Source: Heliocidaris erythrogramma
Lineage: Eukaryota; Echinodermata; Echinoidea; Camarodonta; Echinometridae
Direction of reading: 5' to 3'
Assembly: GCA_025617745.1 (NCBI GenBank)
Contig: CM046863.1
Coordinates: 14,512,875-14,576,874, forward strand
Length of the DNA: 64,000 nucleotides
How positions within the stretch are numbered: the first letter of the stretch is position 1; each line of letters opens with the position of its first letter. The position numbers and the translations under genes were made by a program. The notes beneath the pieces were generated by a model that made no database searches, was not told the origin of the DNA, and saw nothing but the letters and a program-made list of their open reading frames with translations. Positions 45,599-57,580 of this stretch are shown here, one piece after another.

Positions 45599-46580
45599 TC
45601 CCGTCGAAGCAAAGTAACAATCTCACATTTATAACTTCTTTAATATGTCAGTTGATGATATTGTTTTGAGGGACTGTAATTAAGGATAATGTTATCTCAC
45701 TAGTTACTGTACTTATTTGCCTGAGAATTGAGAAGATTTCCTTTTATTTTGTGTGTTTGTAAGTTAAAAAAAAAGAATCAGAGGATATTCAATTACTGAA
45801 TCATAATTTCTTTAGATTGTATATTAATGGTACCATTCTAGTCTGGAGAAGCAAGATCGATGACAGAATTTCATCTCGCTGGTTATTTACATGAGTGACA
45901 GGTCAGTTATAAAAAAGGAGGTGATTTCTTGCTTTTCTTTTTTCTTTCTTTTTTCTTTTCAAGAATAAAGAGAGAAAAGGGGAAAAGAAGAAAAGGAGAT
46001 GGAAGGGAAGGGGAAGAGAGAAAGAGAAGGAAGATGACGTAAAACGAGTCATAATTTTTTGGAAAGTAAATTGACGGTATTGTTTTGGAGGATCAAATCT
46101 ATTGACATAATGTTATTCTGCTGGTAACTGTAGATGCATTTACACATGATCAAGTTGCTTTAGTTTTTCTAGCAATTGGAAGAATGCCTTTTTTATGAGT
46201 TAAAGAAAAAGAAAAAAAAAAGAATAAGAGGATAAACAATGAGTCATTATTTCTTTAAATTGTAAATTTAATGGTATTATTCTAGAGAAATAAGATCACT
46301 GACAGAATTTCATTTCGCTAGTTAAATACATGAGGGTCAATTATAAAGGGGGTGACTTCCTGCTTTTCTTTTTTTCCCCTCCATGAGTGAAAAGAAAGAA
46401 AGGGGAAAAGAGAGGGAAAGAAGGGAAGAAGAGGTAAGGGAGGGGAAGAAGGAAAAGAGAAGGATGTTGAAGTAAAACAAGTCATAATTTCCGTGAAAGG
46501 TAAATTGATGGTATTGTTTTGGAGGATCACGTTTGTTGACAGAATTTTATCCTGCTGGTTACTGTACGTGTATTTACATG

Positions 46581-48060
46581 ATCAAATTGCCTGTAAGAAT
46601 TTTATCCCAGGTGTGGAAAATTAGTACATAATACAGTAGGGGTTTTGTTAATAGGCAACCTGATGGACTGAAGTCATCCTCAGATTGCTTTCTTTGATGT
46701 GCAGAGTGAGCATAATTATACCCTTTGTTTAGTATAACCAGGCAAGCAAACAACCTGTATTATTTACTAATAGCCTAGCCAGGCAATCTATAGGTTTGGA
46801 ATGTGTATAGTCTTTATGGACAGCTGTTGTGTCTATTGTACTTTGTACCATTTGAATACTTTCACTGGGTGTGTAAGCAAGGTAGCAAGGCTCAGGGCAG
46901 TCTTGATTTAGTTGCCAGACGAGTAGGACCATATTGAGGGTTCTGTCTCTGCAGCAAGTTTTACAGCCGGCATGAGTAGGCGCGGCCAGCAGCCGCCGCA
47001 GCTTTACTGTTAGCAGCCAGCACTATAGGGGCAGCCAGCAGCAGCCGTTTCAGTGCCAGGTTGAGGTTCTCTCTCCTCAAGGCCGAATTGTAAGTTCTTT
47101 TGCATAAGTGATAATTATTTTATATCACCCTTCCAATACCAAATGACAATTGTATTAGTTTTCCTACAGGTATTTTCAATCACTTTCCATTTGTAAATGT
47201 CACATTAATTATTCAATGTCATTGAATTATATCAGACAGTTAATGACTGATCATATTAGATTATTTGCAGCTATATTAAAGTCAGTATAGTAGGTAATGG
47301 CTCATAGCACAGGTTGAAGTGCTGACATAGATATAATCACTATTGGTGATTATTATAGGGTAATTTTAATGAAAGACATTTGAAATAGAAGGAAATTATA
47401 AGTATCATTTTAATACATTTGAATTTGAAGTGTATATGGTAGGCCATATAGTTTTGGAATGGTCATTTTCTTTAGACGGCGGTTACTCCAGGGTCGTCCC
47501 CATGGTCGTCCCCTTCGTTGTCAGTATCGTCGATGTCATGGAACTGGGCAGGGCCATATTCATGGTTATCACTTCTTCACGGTCCTGTTCACCATCATGA
47601 TCACGTCCCTTCAAGCGACTTCGGGTCTAGACAGAGACATATCTTCAGGGTTACGGTTTAGACAGCTTCATTTCTCACCGAGAGGTCTTCCTTCCCGTTT
47701 CTTCACGTCTGGACACCGAGTGTCGTCGCGACATAATTCTTTTAGTTAGTCGTCCTTCGACAGACCATCTTTCCCAGCATCATGTTATGTAATACGTTTT
47801 CTTCTTCAATTCATCCATTGATAGACTTTGAACTGTAATGAACTGTCGGATGTTTCCTTAATTATATTTTATTTCATTGAGAAACTCATTAAGTATATAC
47901 TTTAGAATTATATAACTTCCAGAAGTATTTTATATAATTATAATAAAGACATACCAATTATACTGAATTTGTTCCTGGTAATTTATTGGGTGGCTAAATA
48001 GCCCGTAGACTTAACAAAGTCAATGTCACTTTTACATTGCCTTAGTAGAGAAGATTTTCT
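46581..48060. other. Unassigned; possible two-exon transcript
   Basis: No protein domain recognised. A GC-richer segment (46965-47089) ends in AATT|GTAAGT; 385 bp later TTTTCTTTAG precedes another GC-richer block (47476-47760), followed by AATAAA at 47943-47948. These signals are arranged as exon, intron, exon and polyA site, and could mark a non-coding transcript or an LTR-type internal structure. CAGC-rich runs occur in the first block. The evidence is signal-level only. Confidence 0.25.
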
Positions 48061-48180
48061 TATCTTCAAAATATCAAATGTAAAATGATTTATAACTTCT
48101 TTAATATGTCAGTTGATGATATTGATTTGAGTGTGTTTGTGAGTTAAAAAAAAAAGAATGAGAGGATATTCAATTACAAA
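48061..48180. repeat. Fragment of the 1.15-kb repeat unit
   Basis: ATAACTTCTTTAATATGTCAG and TTGATGATATTG, then GAGGATATTCAATTAC, match 44480-44660 but with about 90 bp missing between. It ends ~1.5 kb from the main array. Downstream (48187-48375) an AT-balanced open stretch on both strands has no recognisable motif. Confidence 0.65.
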
Positions 48181-48737
48181 TAATTTCTCGGTACTACAAC
48201 ACATAACACAATTCCTATTATCAAGGGGCAGATCACGGACGAGTTTAGCAAGATATAAAAGCGCCGTTAATGGTATAAAAATAGGGGATAGACGGGTTTC
48301 CCTGTTTAGGAGATCAACATTTCCCCATACTTCAATCAGATTTTTTAATTCAGCAAGTGATTTACGCGGATAATGTACAGGTCTCAATTTCTTTTATGTG
48401 GAGGTTGCTGTTCGATGAGACAGGGTGAAGGGGAGGAACGTGTAACTGTTAAATGTAAAAAAAAAGGAAAACAATATATAGGGTTATTGTTGGGGTTAGG
48501 GTTTCGGGTTTACGTAACCGCACACTTGGGTGGCTGTCGCATAAGTCATTCCTATATATTATCAACAACTGAATTGACATGAATGGGGAAATGGCCTTCA
48601 TACTGTTGGAAACATGTTTTTGTATATCGCCTCAAATATATTATTCATTCCCTTATAACAGACTAAACCGATCTGTAGACATCATTTGGGGGAGGGGAGG
48701 TGTAGGAGATTACGTCACTTTAGGCATGGCTTAAGCC

Positions 48738-49235
48738 TAGGTCACAACCCGCCGTACTTGCAAGTGCGTGCTGTCTGCGTGCAAAAACGTGGGCAAAATT
48801 TGTGGATCCGTACGTGGTGAGTACTGCGTCTGTACGGATTTGGAGCACGCAGACAAGACGTAGAATTTTTAGTGCAGGAGGAACTTTCGCTGCGTTCAGG
48901 CTGCGGGCGGTCTACGGATTCACCCCCGGTACGGGTGACGTTCGTTGACGTGCGTGCCCTCTGCTGCTAACGAGCACACAACGCACGGACTCCGTGAGTT
49001 TTTGAAACTTTTTCCCACAGTTACTTGCTCTACGAACAACGCACCTAGCACGTGCGTGCTCCGCACGTGATAAGTGCGGGGTCCGTGCTTATTGCACTTA
49101 CAACGCACGTTGTGCGCGCTGATTTCTGCAGGATATATAAAAGCCGAGCAGACTGACGAGTATCATCATTTCGTCTCCAAGATGCCCAAGAAGCTTAACA
49201 AAAAGGGGTCAGCTCAAAAGACAGCTAATAGCTAA
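48738..49235 (+). promoter_or_regulatory. GC-rich promoter block with TATA box and truncated ORF start
   Basis: From TAGGTCACAACCCGCC (48738) onward the sequence is dense in CGCACGTG/GTGCGTGC-type motifs (many short inverted pairs) and much more GC-rich than its flanks. It leads to TATATAAAAG at 49134-49143 and, 38 bp later, ATG at 49182 opening MPKKLNKKGSAQKTANS, then a stop at 49235. Spacing TATA to ATG suits a short leader. The ORF is cut after 17 codons, so this is the 5' end of a gene or DNA transposon whose coding part is lost or in another exon. The motif-dense upstream block is like subterminal transposase-binding regions. Confidence 0.5.
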
Positions 49236-49526
49236 TAGGAACAGAAACGGTATATAGCCACGGTACAAACCACGGTAAAGAGGTTATTATATTATTTGAC
49301 TGGGGAGTAAATATTAAATTAGAAAATACAATTATTGATACAGAAGCCAGATAAATTTTCACATTTGGGTTTCTGCCAAATCAAGAGGTAACACTAGGAA
49401 ATGTTTATTTTCTAGTTGGAAGCAAAGAGTTGGAGGAACTAGAGTTTTTGCGCACTATTATACATATCCTACGCTAGATGGAAAGAGAGGGGCTATATGT
49501 GAGATTGTTACTTTGCTTTGACGGGA

Positions 49527-49597
49527 GCCCGGATAGCTCTGTTGGTAGAGCACTGGTCATGTAATCCAGGGTCCCGGATTGGAATCCCGGTCGGGGC
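49527..49597 (+). tRNA. tRNA-Thr(TGT)-like, copy 3 (decayed)
   Basis: Same 71-nt cloverleaf on the plus strand, but with GCTCTGTTGG in the A box and GGATTGGAATCC in the B box, so both pol III boxes are altered. Likely non-functional. Confidence 0.45.
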
Positions 49598-49847
49598 ATT
49601 TTAATTTTCTCACATTTACTTTCTTTATGATATATTCAATTTACTTTAATTCTATCAATTATGATATTATAATTACGAATTCAACTGTCCTTTATAGAAA
49701 TTCGTTGGCATGGATTTGCCCGACTTTAGAGGGAAGACCTGCCTCATTGGTAGGCCATTATACGCATGGAATTGGTATGGATGTACCCCCTACGCTCGAT
49801 GGAAAGAGAGGGGCTATATGTGAGATTGTTACATTGCTTCGACGGGA

Positions 49848-49918
49848 GCCCGGATAGCTCAGTTGGTAGAGCACTGGTCATGTAATCCAGGGTCCCGGGT
49901 TCGAATCCCGGTCGGGGC
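49848..49918 (+). tRNA. tRNA-Thr(TGT)-like, copy 4
   Basis: Intact A box (TAGCTCAGTTGG) and B box (GGTTCGAATCC), four-pair anticodon stem, CCAGGGTCCC variable region, no other defect apart from A33 and the G-G acceptor mismatch shared with the other copies. TTTT follows ~8 nt after the end. Confidence 0.55.
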
Positions 49919-49994
49919 ATTGTACTTTTCTCACATTTACTTTCGTTATGATATTATGATATATTCAATTTACTTCAATTATGATATTATTATA

Positions 49995-52030
49995 CATATC
50001 CTAGAAAAAAAGATGAATTTAAAAATAAGCCTTTTATTATTATAAGAGGGGACTTTTTGATATGGTTAGAGATGTACATCTAGATTACATGGGAAATAAT
50101 ATGAATAAAAAGCAGTCTAAGCTCAGTGATAAGTTTGAAAACTTTTAAATGACTGTAATACAATAGACATATAACGATTAAAAAATGCCACTAAGAAACA
50201 ATTTACGTATCACCAAGAAAATCCTATGCAATGTTGATTGGATTACTGGGTTATTTCCGAAAGTTTAGGAGAGACAGTGTTAAACTAAATTTCACCTTAT
50301 CACTTAGCAATAGAACTGAATATAAGATTGAATTCTATTACTATTCCCGCAATAAAGGCAGGTTATTGGAAGTTTAATAACAGTTTGTGTGATGATGAAG
50401 GTTATGTTAAAAGTATGAAAGAAGAAAATAACACGTTTGAAACTTAGGTTATTTGAAGAGATTACAGAATATTATGGGATTATATGAAAATGGAAATACG
50501 CAGTTTTACAAGAAAATACTCCAAGAAAAAAGCCAAGGAAAGAAAGGAAAAAATTGCTAATTTAGAACAAGAAATTTTAAAATTGAAGGAAGAACTACAA
50601 CTACCAACAAATATTAGAGACAATGGTTTGATTGATAATCTGGAAAGAAAAAAAAAAGTGAATTGAGAAAATCATAATTATCTTTATATAAATGAAGGGG
50701 AAAAAATCAGATCTCGAGCGCCATGGTTTGAAACTGGAGAAAAGCAAACGGCATATTTTAAGCAATTAATAGGTTCCAATGGAAAAGAAGTGTTATTAAA
50801 GAGCTAAAGGTGAATGAAAATATAATTGATGAAAGTGATATTTTGCAGGAAATCAGAAACTTTTATTCAGAAGTAGGATTATGTGAGAACATTAACCTTT
50901 TCCCTAAGAGCTTACCCAAATTAACCGAAAATGAGAGAAACCACTGTGAGGGAAAAATTAACCAAAGAGATTGTATTGAAATTCTAAAAGAAATGCAGTT
51001 GAATAAATCCCCAGGAAATGATGGATTGAATGTAGAATTTTACATTACATTCTGGCAGGTAGTCGGTACCTTAGTCGTAAAAGCTTTTAATGATACTATA
51101 AAATTTAAAGAATTATCTCCTTCTCAAAAACAAACAATTATTACACTTATACATAAAGATGGTAAAGAGCCAAAATGTATTAGTAATTATAGGCCTTACT
51201 CAATGTAGATTACAAGATCCTTACTAAGATACTTCCTAAAAGATTAAAAACGATTTTGAGTAATACTGTGTAAGTCGATCAAGTAGGTTATTTAAATGAT
51301 AGAAACATTTTTGAATGTGAAATGGTAACAAAATTATGGGAACGGTGCAGTAACATCTTAGATCTTTCCACTCTTAAAGACATGTTTTGGAAGGAAGTTC
51401 ACATTGGATTAGAGGAAACAACTGAAGATAGGCAAATAATCAATCATGTTATTTTATTAATTAAATATTTGATATATCTTAGTCGGGAGAAAAAAGAAGT
51501 CTCCAAGTATTGAAGAAATAGGGGAAAAATTGCTTCAAAGTTAACAAGAAGAGAGAAAGATTGCTACCGAACGGAATACTTTGACACTACACTATAAGAA
51601 ATGGGAACATTTCAAACTAACACACATAAGCATGAAACGAAAGCAGGCAATGGGCATTATGGGCGAGGAGTGGAAGGGTCCGCCTGGTTCGCGATCGTGT
51701 GGAGTTGGCGGCTCTTTGCCGCTATAGACTAGCCCTTATCTATTCTCGTCTCTTTTCTTCTTTCATTTTGTATGTTTTGCTTGTTTGTGTGTTTGTTGTT
51801 TGTAGGGGAGGGGGAGGCTTTAATCTATAATATTCATTCAATATAATTAATTTGAATGCACTGTGTACTATACAGCTTTATAATTATATTATGTATTACT
51901 GAAGACTATATAATGTCCTTTACTTATGGTATGTTATGTACATGAACTAAAAAATGAAGATGTATGATTTTTCATTTGTACTGAATGAATGCAATAAAGA
52001 ATACAACAAAACAACAAAAAATAAAAATGA
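49995..52030 (+). pseudogene. L1/Tx1-like LINE (endonuclease end to 3' tail)
   Basis: Decayed plus-strand frames. From ~50030: KPFIIIRGDF (degenerate endonuclease GDFN), with more downstream text such as YHQENPM; then 50484-50666 (KAKERKEKIANLEQEILKL, coiled-coil linker). From 50810: NFYSEVGLCENINL, KEMQLNKSPGNDGLNVEFY, LSPSQKQTIITLIHKDGKE and SNYRPYSM, a clear L1/Tx1 RT (LSxSQKQxIITLI is typical of that clade). Stops follow at 51207 and beyond, and a degenerate fingers/palm reaches ~51540. The 3' UTR ends with AATAAAG near 51994 and an A-rich AACAAAACAACAAAAAAT tail near 52030. Non-functional. Confidence 0.8.
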
Positions 52031-52099
52031 AGCATGTCTACCAACTAACTAGCCTGTCTGCTAACTGTTGTCATTATATTGCGTACGAAGATACACCAA

Positions 52100-53457
52100 G
52101 GTCTCTAACATGACATGTGGCAGCGGTCGGATCTTCGTTAAACCCATAACACGTCTTGATTTAGTTCACGACAGTTAATAAACGCCAGAACCCGGATTTC
52201 CGCGAAAATTAGTTCAGTAGTGCAGCGTCGTTCCGTAGTCGATGTGTAGTGCACAGTCGAATCATTATACTACACAGGCTCCATAGCCATGGGCATATCC
52301 GCACTGTGGTAGTGCCATTGCGCTAGCGTTGTCACAACTGGCGTACGATAGCTAGCATAGCTGCATGTATGTAGGTATAAATCGCGAAAAAAGGTTTCGA
52401 GCTCGCATTATCGATGCACCAAGGTTTGAGAATTGAATCAATCTTCTCGATTATCCACACGTACCTGTGTTATGTGTATTATCATGAAGGAGTGAAATCG
52501 ACTCAAGTTACATTATAACTGTACTCAAACACTGGCACATGGGTCTGCACTAAAATAATTTAAACTAAAATCAGAAGTGTGGACATTAACCCTCTTATCT
52601 GGTGTGTGAGGACTGAGTGAGTGAGAGTGATCAACATTTTCACTGCATGAGACACCTAATGGCATTCACATATGCGTGAGAGCGTACACAGGTGTACGAA
52701 TTGTCAACCTCAGCATGTAAAGACCGTTCACACGTAATAAACACGCACAAGACCTACACTCATTCGTATAATCTGTCGTTACCAATACGTACACGCAAAC
52801 ATACACAATGAGTATGGTGAAATACCAAGAGATGAACTGGGAGGCTACAGACCTACCCGAAGACTTCAAACTGTTCAGGCAAAGAATTGACCTTGTGTAA
52901 GTAATGTAACTTATGATAAGAAAAAGGCTATCAAAATCAAGATTGCTGTAGGCAATGAAGGCTTGCGCAGAATCAATGCGTCGGGGCTATCTGAGACCGA
53001 CAAAGACAAACCGCAAGAACTGTGGAAACTGCTAGAAGCACAGTTGAAGGTTAACATCAATTTTCGGATACACCGCTTAGAGCTGATGCGGTATCGCCAG
53101 AAAAAAGGATGAGAGTATCGATGGAATCGTTACTAGATGTAGAGATAAGACAAAGAATTGCGATTTCGAGGATACCGAACTTGACGAGCGGATCATGGAA
53201 CTAGGGATCGCTTCAACACCTAAAGAAAATGTTGATGCATTCAAGCGTAACCAAGGACGAAGGACTTGTGGGAACTGCGGACGTACCCACAAACCTCGTC
53301 AGTGCCCTGCATACGAAGATGTGTGCCGTGCTTGTGGCACAAAGGGCCATTGGGCCAAGGTCTGTCGGAAAAAAAACCAAAGCGATCGTAGTCGAAAATC
53401 AGATGACCGCAAATCAGATGACCAAACCAAAACAAGGAAACAAGTCACGAAAAAGTA
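52100..53457 (+). pseudogene. Ty3/gypsy element: primer-site region and gag with zinc knuckles
   Basis: A TGGCAGCGGTCGG stretch near 52120 resembles a primer-binding-site context; no LTR was delimited. From ATG 52808 (MSMVKYQEMNWEATDLPEDF) a gag frame is interrupted by several stops and a deletion. Frame 53195-53457 carries two knuckles: C-x2-C-x3-H-x4-C then CRACGTKGHWAKVC (C-x2-C-x4-H-x4-C) at ~53266-53370, followed by a lysine/arginine-rich end. Nucleic-acid-binding nucleocapsid part of an LTR retrotransposon. Confidence 0.75.
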
Positions 53458-54050
53458 AACCAGTAAACGAAATGGACACTAGACATGGTACTAGCACAGA
53501 TCATGATCAACCCACAGCCAGTGCATCAAATTTCGCACAATTCGGCACCATACACACAAACGGACCACACACAGTCGTCAAGCCAGAGGGTACAGTAGCT
53601 TATGCAACCATTGACATCCTATTCCCACAGAGGACAGGACAGCATAAACTATACCTGGAAATAGATTCAGGAGCAAGCGCTAATACCATAACAGTGCGTA
53701 CAGTCAAAAACATATATGGTGACAAGTGGCAATCAGTAGTAAAACCTACACCAGTAAAGCTCGTAGCTTACGGGGAAGTACCAATACCATGCAGGGGTAC
53801 AATAGACATAAAATGTAGATACAAGAATCCAGAGTGGTCTACACATACATTCGATGTAGCAGATGTCAAGGGCCCAGCAACCCTAGGGTTGTTAACGTGT
53901 ACTGATCTCAAGATTATCACAATCCACGAGATGCGCAAAGACACATCCACACATCAAACACCTTCACCTACACCAATCAACAGTGTTAGTGATCTCAAAC
54001 AAAATTACCCAAGACAGGAATCTTTCTCGGGAAAGCACTGCTGCATCTGA
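53458..54050 (+). pseudogene. Ty3/gypsy element: aspartic protease region
   Basis: The frame 53229-54050 contains LEIDSGASANTI (DSGA codons 53664-53675), the aspartic protease active site, preceded by AYATIDILF and followed by PVKLVAYGEVPIPCRGTI and GLLTCTDLKI. The protease is intact as text but the frame ends before RT, which restarts in another frame at 54082. Overlaps the zinc-knuckle frame at its start. Confidence 0.75.
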
Positions 54051-54081
54051 AAGATGATGCAAGGCCCACAAAAGTGTCCAC

Positions 54082-54600
54082 TTGAAAGACAGGATCAAGG
54101 CCGAACTTGATAACATGGAAAAGCAGGGGGTCATCAGAAAAATAGAGTACCACACAGACTGGTGTAGCTCGATGACCACTGCTGTGAAGAAAGATTGGTC
54201 CATACGGATATTTGTTGACCCCAGAAGGTTGAATGATGCGTTAAAGAGATGTCCCCATAAAGTCCCAACCTTGGATGAAATGCAACCCATCTTCGCAGGA
54301 GCTCAATACTTCTCCAAGCTAGATGCGAAGGCTGGATACTGGTCAGTGCACCTAGCAGAGGAATGCCAAGACCTGACTACCTTCAGAACACCATTCGGAA
54401 GATACTGTTTCCAACGATTACCCTTGGGCTTATGCACAAGCCAAGATATCTTTCAGCAGCACATGGATAGGATCCTCCAGAATGTGCCTGGCTGTGTATG
54501 TATCGAAGATGACATTGCGATTGTTGGAAGAACAGAGGAGGAACACGACAAGAATCTCCAGTTGCTCATTGAAGCAGCGAAGCAGGAAGGCCTCGTGTAA
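54082..54600 (+). pseudogene. Ty3/gypsy element: reverse transcriptase (truncated)
   Basis: Contains ELDNMEKQGVIRKIE, FVDPRRLNDALKR, FSKLDAKAGYWSVHL (motif A), RYCFQRLPLGL (motif B) and CIEDDIAIV (motif C, codons 54502-54513; usual IADD reads IEDD). The stop at 54600 falls before the thumb; a short continuing text (SSKCTIKKEAINFFG) can be read on. RNase H is missing. Confidence 0.8.
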
Positions 54601-54689
54601 AACAGCTCCAAGTGTACCATCAAGAAAGAAGCTATCAACTTCTTCGGATCTAAGTACACATGGGAATTGAGAGCACACGGCGACTAGCT

Positions 54690-54890
54690 CGTGAGACAGT
54701 GTTCTGGCCAAACGTATCACAAAGCAATGTGATGCATGCCAGGAACACCAAGCAAGGCAACAAAAGGAGCCGTTGCTTCCCCATGATGTACCTCCAGCAC
54801 CATGATCTAGACTAGGAGTACTTGCTCGTCACCGACTACTACTCCAAATATCCGGTAGTCTATAAGTGCAGCGGTATCAAACGTGATGAG
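54690..54890 (+). pseudogene. Ty3/gypsy element: integrase remnant
   Basis: Text over shifted frames reads CDACQEHQARQQKEPLLP and a WSRLGVL/YYSKYPVV-like stretch, resembling the HHCC zinc-binding end and the start of the integrase core. The intervening RNase H and linker are deleted. No downstream LTR was found before unrelated sequence at ~54900. Confidence 0.55.
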
Positions 54891-54900
54891 TGGGGTCAGT

Positions 54901-57537
54901 CAACATTATAAAATCAATCAAAATTTAAACTTCGAAAGATAATTGGGGTGACTTATCGAAAATCATCATCTGACCTTAAAAATAAAGCAGACTTGCTCTA
55001 GATAACTGCATAAAATATTTGCTTTGCTAGGATAAACCTTGCCTGATATAGCAACATTTTAAAGTCGATTCCAAAGATAATTTGTATTGTTTAATGACAG
55101 TAGCCAGTCATTATCTGCCCTTAATAAAGCAGATTTGCTCAAGATAAAAGCAATATCTACTGTATCCAGAGTAGAATGCATCATCATAATCAACAGTACA
55201 ATTGCCATCGTCATCACACCATTACCATCATCAGAACATTCAGCATCACACCATCATACACATGAATGAAATCAGCATCAACATCATCATAACCAACATC
55301 ATCATTGTTGTTATCATTATTGCCATTATCATCACCATCACCTTTTTTCAATATCACATATTTCTCTGCCACTTACTTTCATTTTTCTTTCTTTTTCTGG
55401 GATTGTTGGTTATATCTGCAAGCTCCATTGTTGTAGTAATTTTCAAGATCTTGATAAACGAAGGAATTTTGTGTATTTAATTCCATTAAAAAATGTCAAA
55501 AAACTGAAAAGATTCTCACACAGAGTCTCTGGATAGATGGTTGTGTGGAGGCGCGTGATTGGTCATTCATGCCAAAACAGCTATTCTCTTAGCCAATCAG
55601 GATGCAGGATAGATAAATGGATGTAGAGCTTTTTGCAAGAAAAGTGTTTTGGATTTAGGGCCTTTTGAAAGAAAACATAATTTTCATCTCATTTTTTAAC
55701 AAACTTCCTGAAACTTTTAGAAGTTGAAATATAGCCAGTTTGATGCACATGGTCAATGTCTATTAAGGCATATAAAAAAGTGCCATATGATAAAAAATGG
55801 ATTTAGGGCCTTTTGCAAGTAAGCTCTTCATATATATATATACAGGAAAGCCAAGAATCGGATGCTAACCAAAACATATTTTGTTGTTTTGCTTGGAAGT
55901 GATTTCACAGATGAATCTGGTCATATCAAAATTATATTCAGTTTCAAATAATAGGAAAAGTTATGTGAAGTTGAAAGTAATGACTCATGCACTTAAACAG
56001 TGAGTTGTACACATTTGTTCTAATCCAAAATTTTCCTCATCAAACAGAACAGAATATTTTATCTTGTTAACCTCATTGAGAAAAAGTTAACTATAAAGCA
56101 AATAACCACAAATTTGCATCCTACCAAAAAGAATAAAAGTTATTGTTTTCAAAGCAATATGTTTATGTACATGTAAGTTGTGAAAAATATACATTTCTAT
56201 ATTATGTTGTAGATAAATATAATTTGATATATGTATTAATTTTATTTTTATATATTCTTTATTTCAATATAAATGTTATATATCTGTATACAATATTGTC
56301 GATTTATTGATATCTATCTACAAAGCTCTCGTGGCTTCTGATTTGTCCCGATATATTTTTACACCACTAGACAGTGAAAACCATCTACTTCAAATTATTC
56401 AACGTGGGATCTTGAAGCAATGTGGAGGTATATATATATATATATATATATTTTAATGAAGTGGGGAGGGGGGGGGGGGGGGGGGGGGTTGTCCTGCATG
56501 TGTTACCATCCCCAAATATATTTAGAGGTTAATTTTTTTTTTTCGAAGCCACAATGCAGAAAAATCATTTGGATTAAAAGTACATGTAATTATTCTGGAT
56601 TTAGAGGGTTCACTCAGAAACTTTCCTTTATAATGAAATTCTGCAAAACAGAAATGAAATGCGGTGGAAATGTGGTGGAGAAAGAGGGAATACATCACAC
56701 CCAATATTTATTGTGGATGATGATGACCTGTGTCATCATCACCCAACTATACATATAAGAATTATGAAATGACAATCATAACACGTAGGCCCTGTCAGAA
56801 GCACTGCTCCGGGCGTTGCATGTTGGTACAGCTAGTGCCCCTTCTTTTCCCATTAACTTCAGATAAGTACCCCCATTTTTCTTTCGAGTAAGTACCAGTT
56901 CCATATTCTTTTCCCATTTTGATAATTACACCTCATCCCTCACCTTAGCTTTGATAAATGCTCCTCTTTCAACGAGACCTCTTATTCCTTTTAATGTAAC
57001 AAGTCATTTTTTTTCTTTGCAATATATAGGCACTGATTTAATTGGTCTACTTTTATATAAGAACATTTTCCCGTTCTTATAAATGCCCCTTTTCAAGTGT
57101 TATATGTGCCCCTTTTCACCTGTGATGAACTGCCTTTTCTACCTTTTCTACATTCATTTATTTGTCTAATATTTGAAGTGTCCTTTTCCCCATGCTAAGT
57201 ACTACGTTTCCCTTTTCCAGAACATGTGTCCCTAATCCAAAGTGACTTAGAGCCATTCCCAAATGCTCGCTCGCAACGCTCGCTCCTATTAGAAGTGAAG
57301 TTTAATTATTAAATAAATTTTTATTGTGAAATTTTGCAATCACAATGTAATTGATATTGTTTGCTCGGTCGCTCGCTCCATACTACAAAATTGCGAAGCA
57401 TGATGCTAAAGCTGTATCTTGGATATGTAAAGAGAAAAGCCCTATACATGTTTACACACCCTCACCTCACACATACACACACAAACACACCCATTATATG
57501 CATGTATATATATATATTTACACACACACATTATATG

Positions 57538-57580
<43 letters not shown>

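Larger units (their letters stand above)
43886..46580. repeat. ~1.15-kb higher-order tandem repeat with embedded tRNA-like units
   Basis: The landmark ATAAACAATGAGTCATTATT occurs at 43921, 45082 and 46232 (periods 1161 and 1150); the third unit stops near 46580. Copies are about 97% identical. Each unit itself consists of about five degenerate ~190-310-bp sub-repeats with the pattern GTCATAATT...GGTATTGTTTTGGAGGATCA...GACAGAATTT...TCGCTGGTTA. Sub-repeat starts: ~43930, 44170, 44480, 44655 and 44897. Each unit has two long homopurine tracts (60-80 nt, e.g. 44080-44158 and 44815-44890) and one tRNA-like sequence on the minus strand. A further fragment with the same text lies at 48061-48180. Confidence 0.9.
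49475..49960 (+). repeat. Two ~320-bp-spaced copies of a tRNA-containing unit
   Basis: GATGGAAAGAGAGGGGCTA at ~49475 recurs at ~49799, each time followed by ATGTGAGATTGTTAC, the tRNA-like sequence, and TTTTCTCACATTT. Orientation is opposite to the copies in the 44-46 kb array. The short inverted repeat TGTGAGA / TCTCACA brackets the tRNA-like part in all four copies in the window. Confidence 0.8.

Noticed and set aside
44758-46530. ORFs with phenylalanine/serine/proline tracts on the minus strand
   Set aside because: They are translations of the purine tracts in the tandem repeat and recur with it.
48109-48387. Overlapping ORFs on both strands (EVWGNVDLLNRETRL on the minus strand)
   Set aside because: Looks protein-like but I cannot match it to any family; no splice sites or neighbours support a gene.
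55170-55480. Isoleucine/histidine-rich ORFs
   Set aside because: Products of CAT/ATC low-complexity DNA, not coding.
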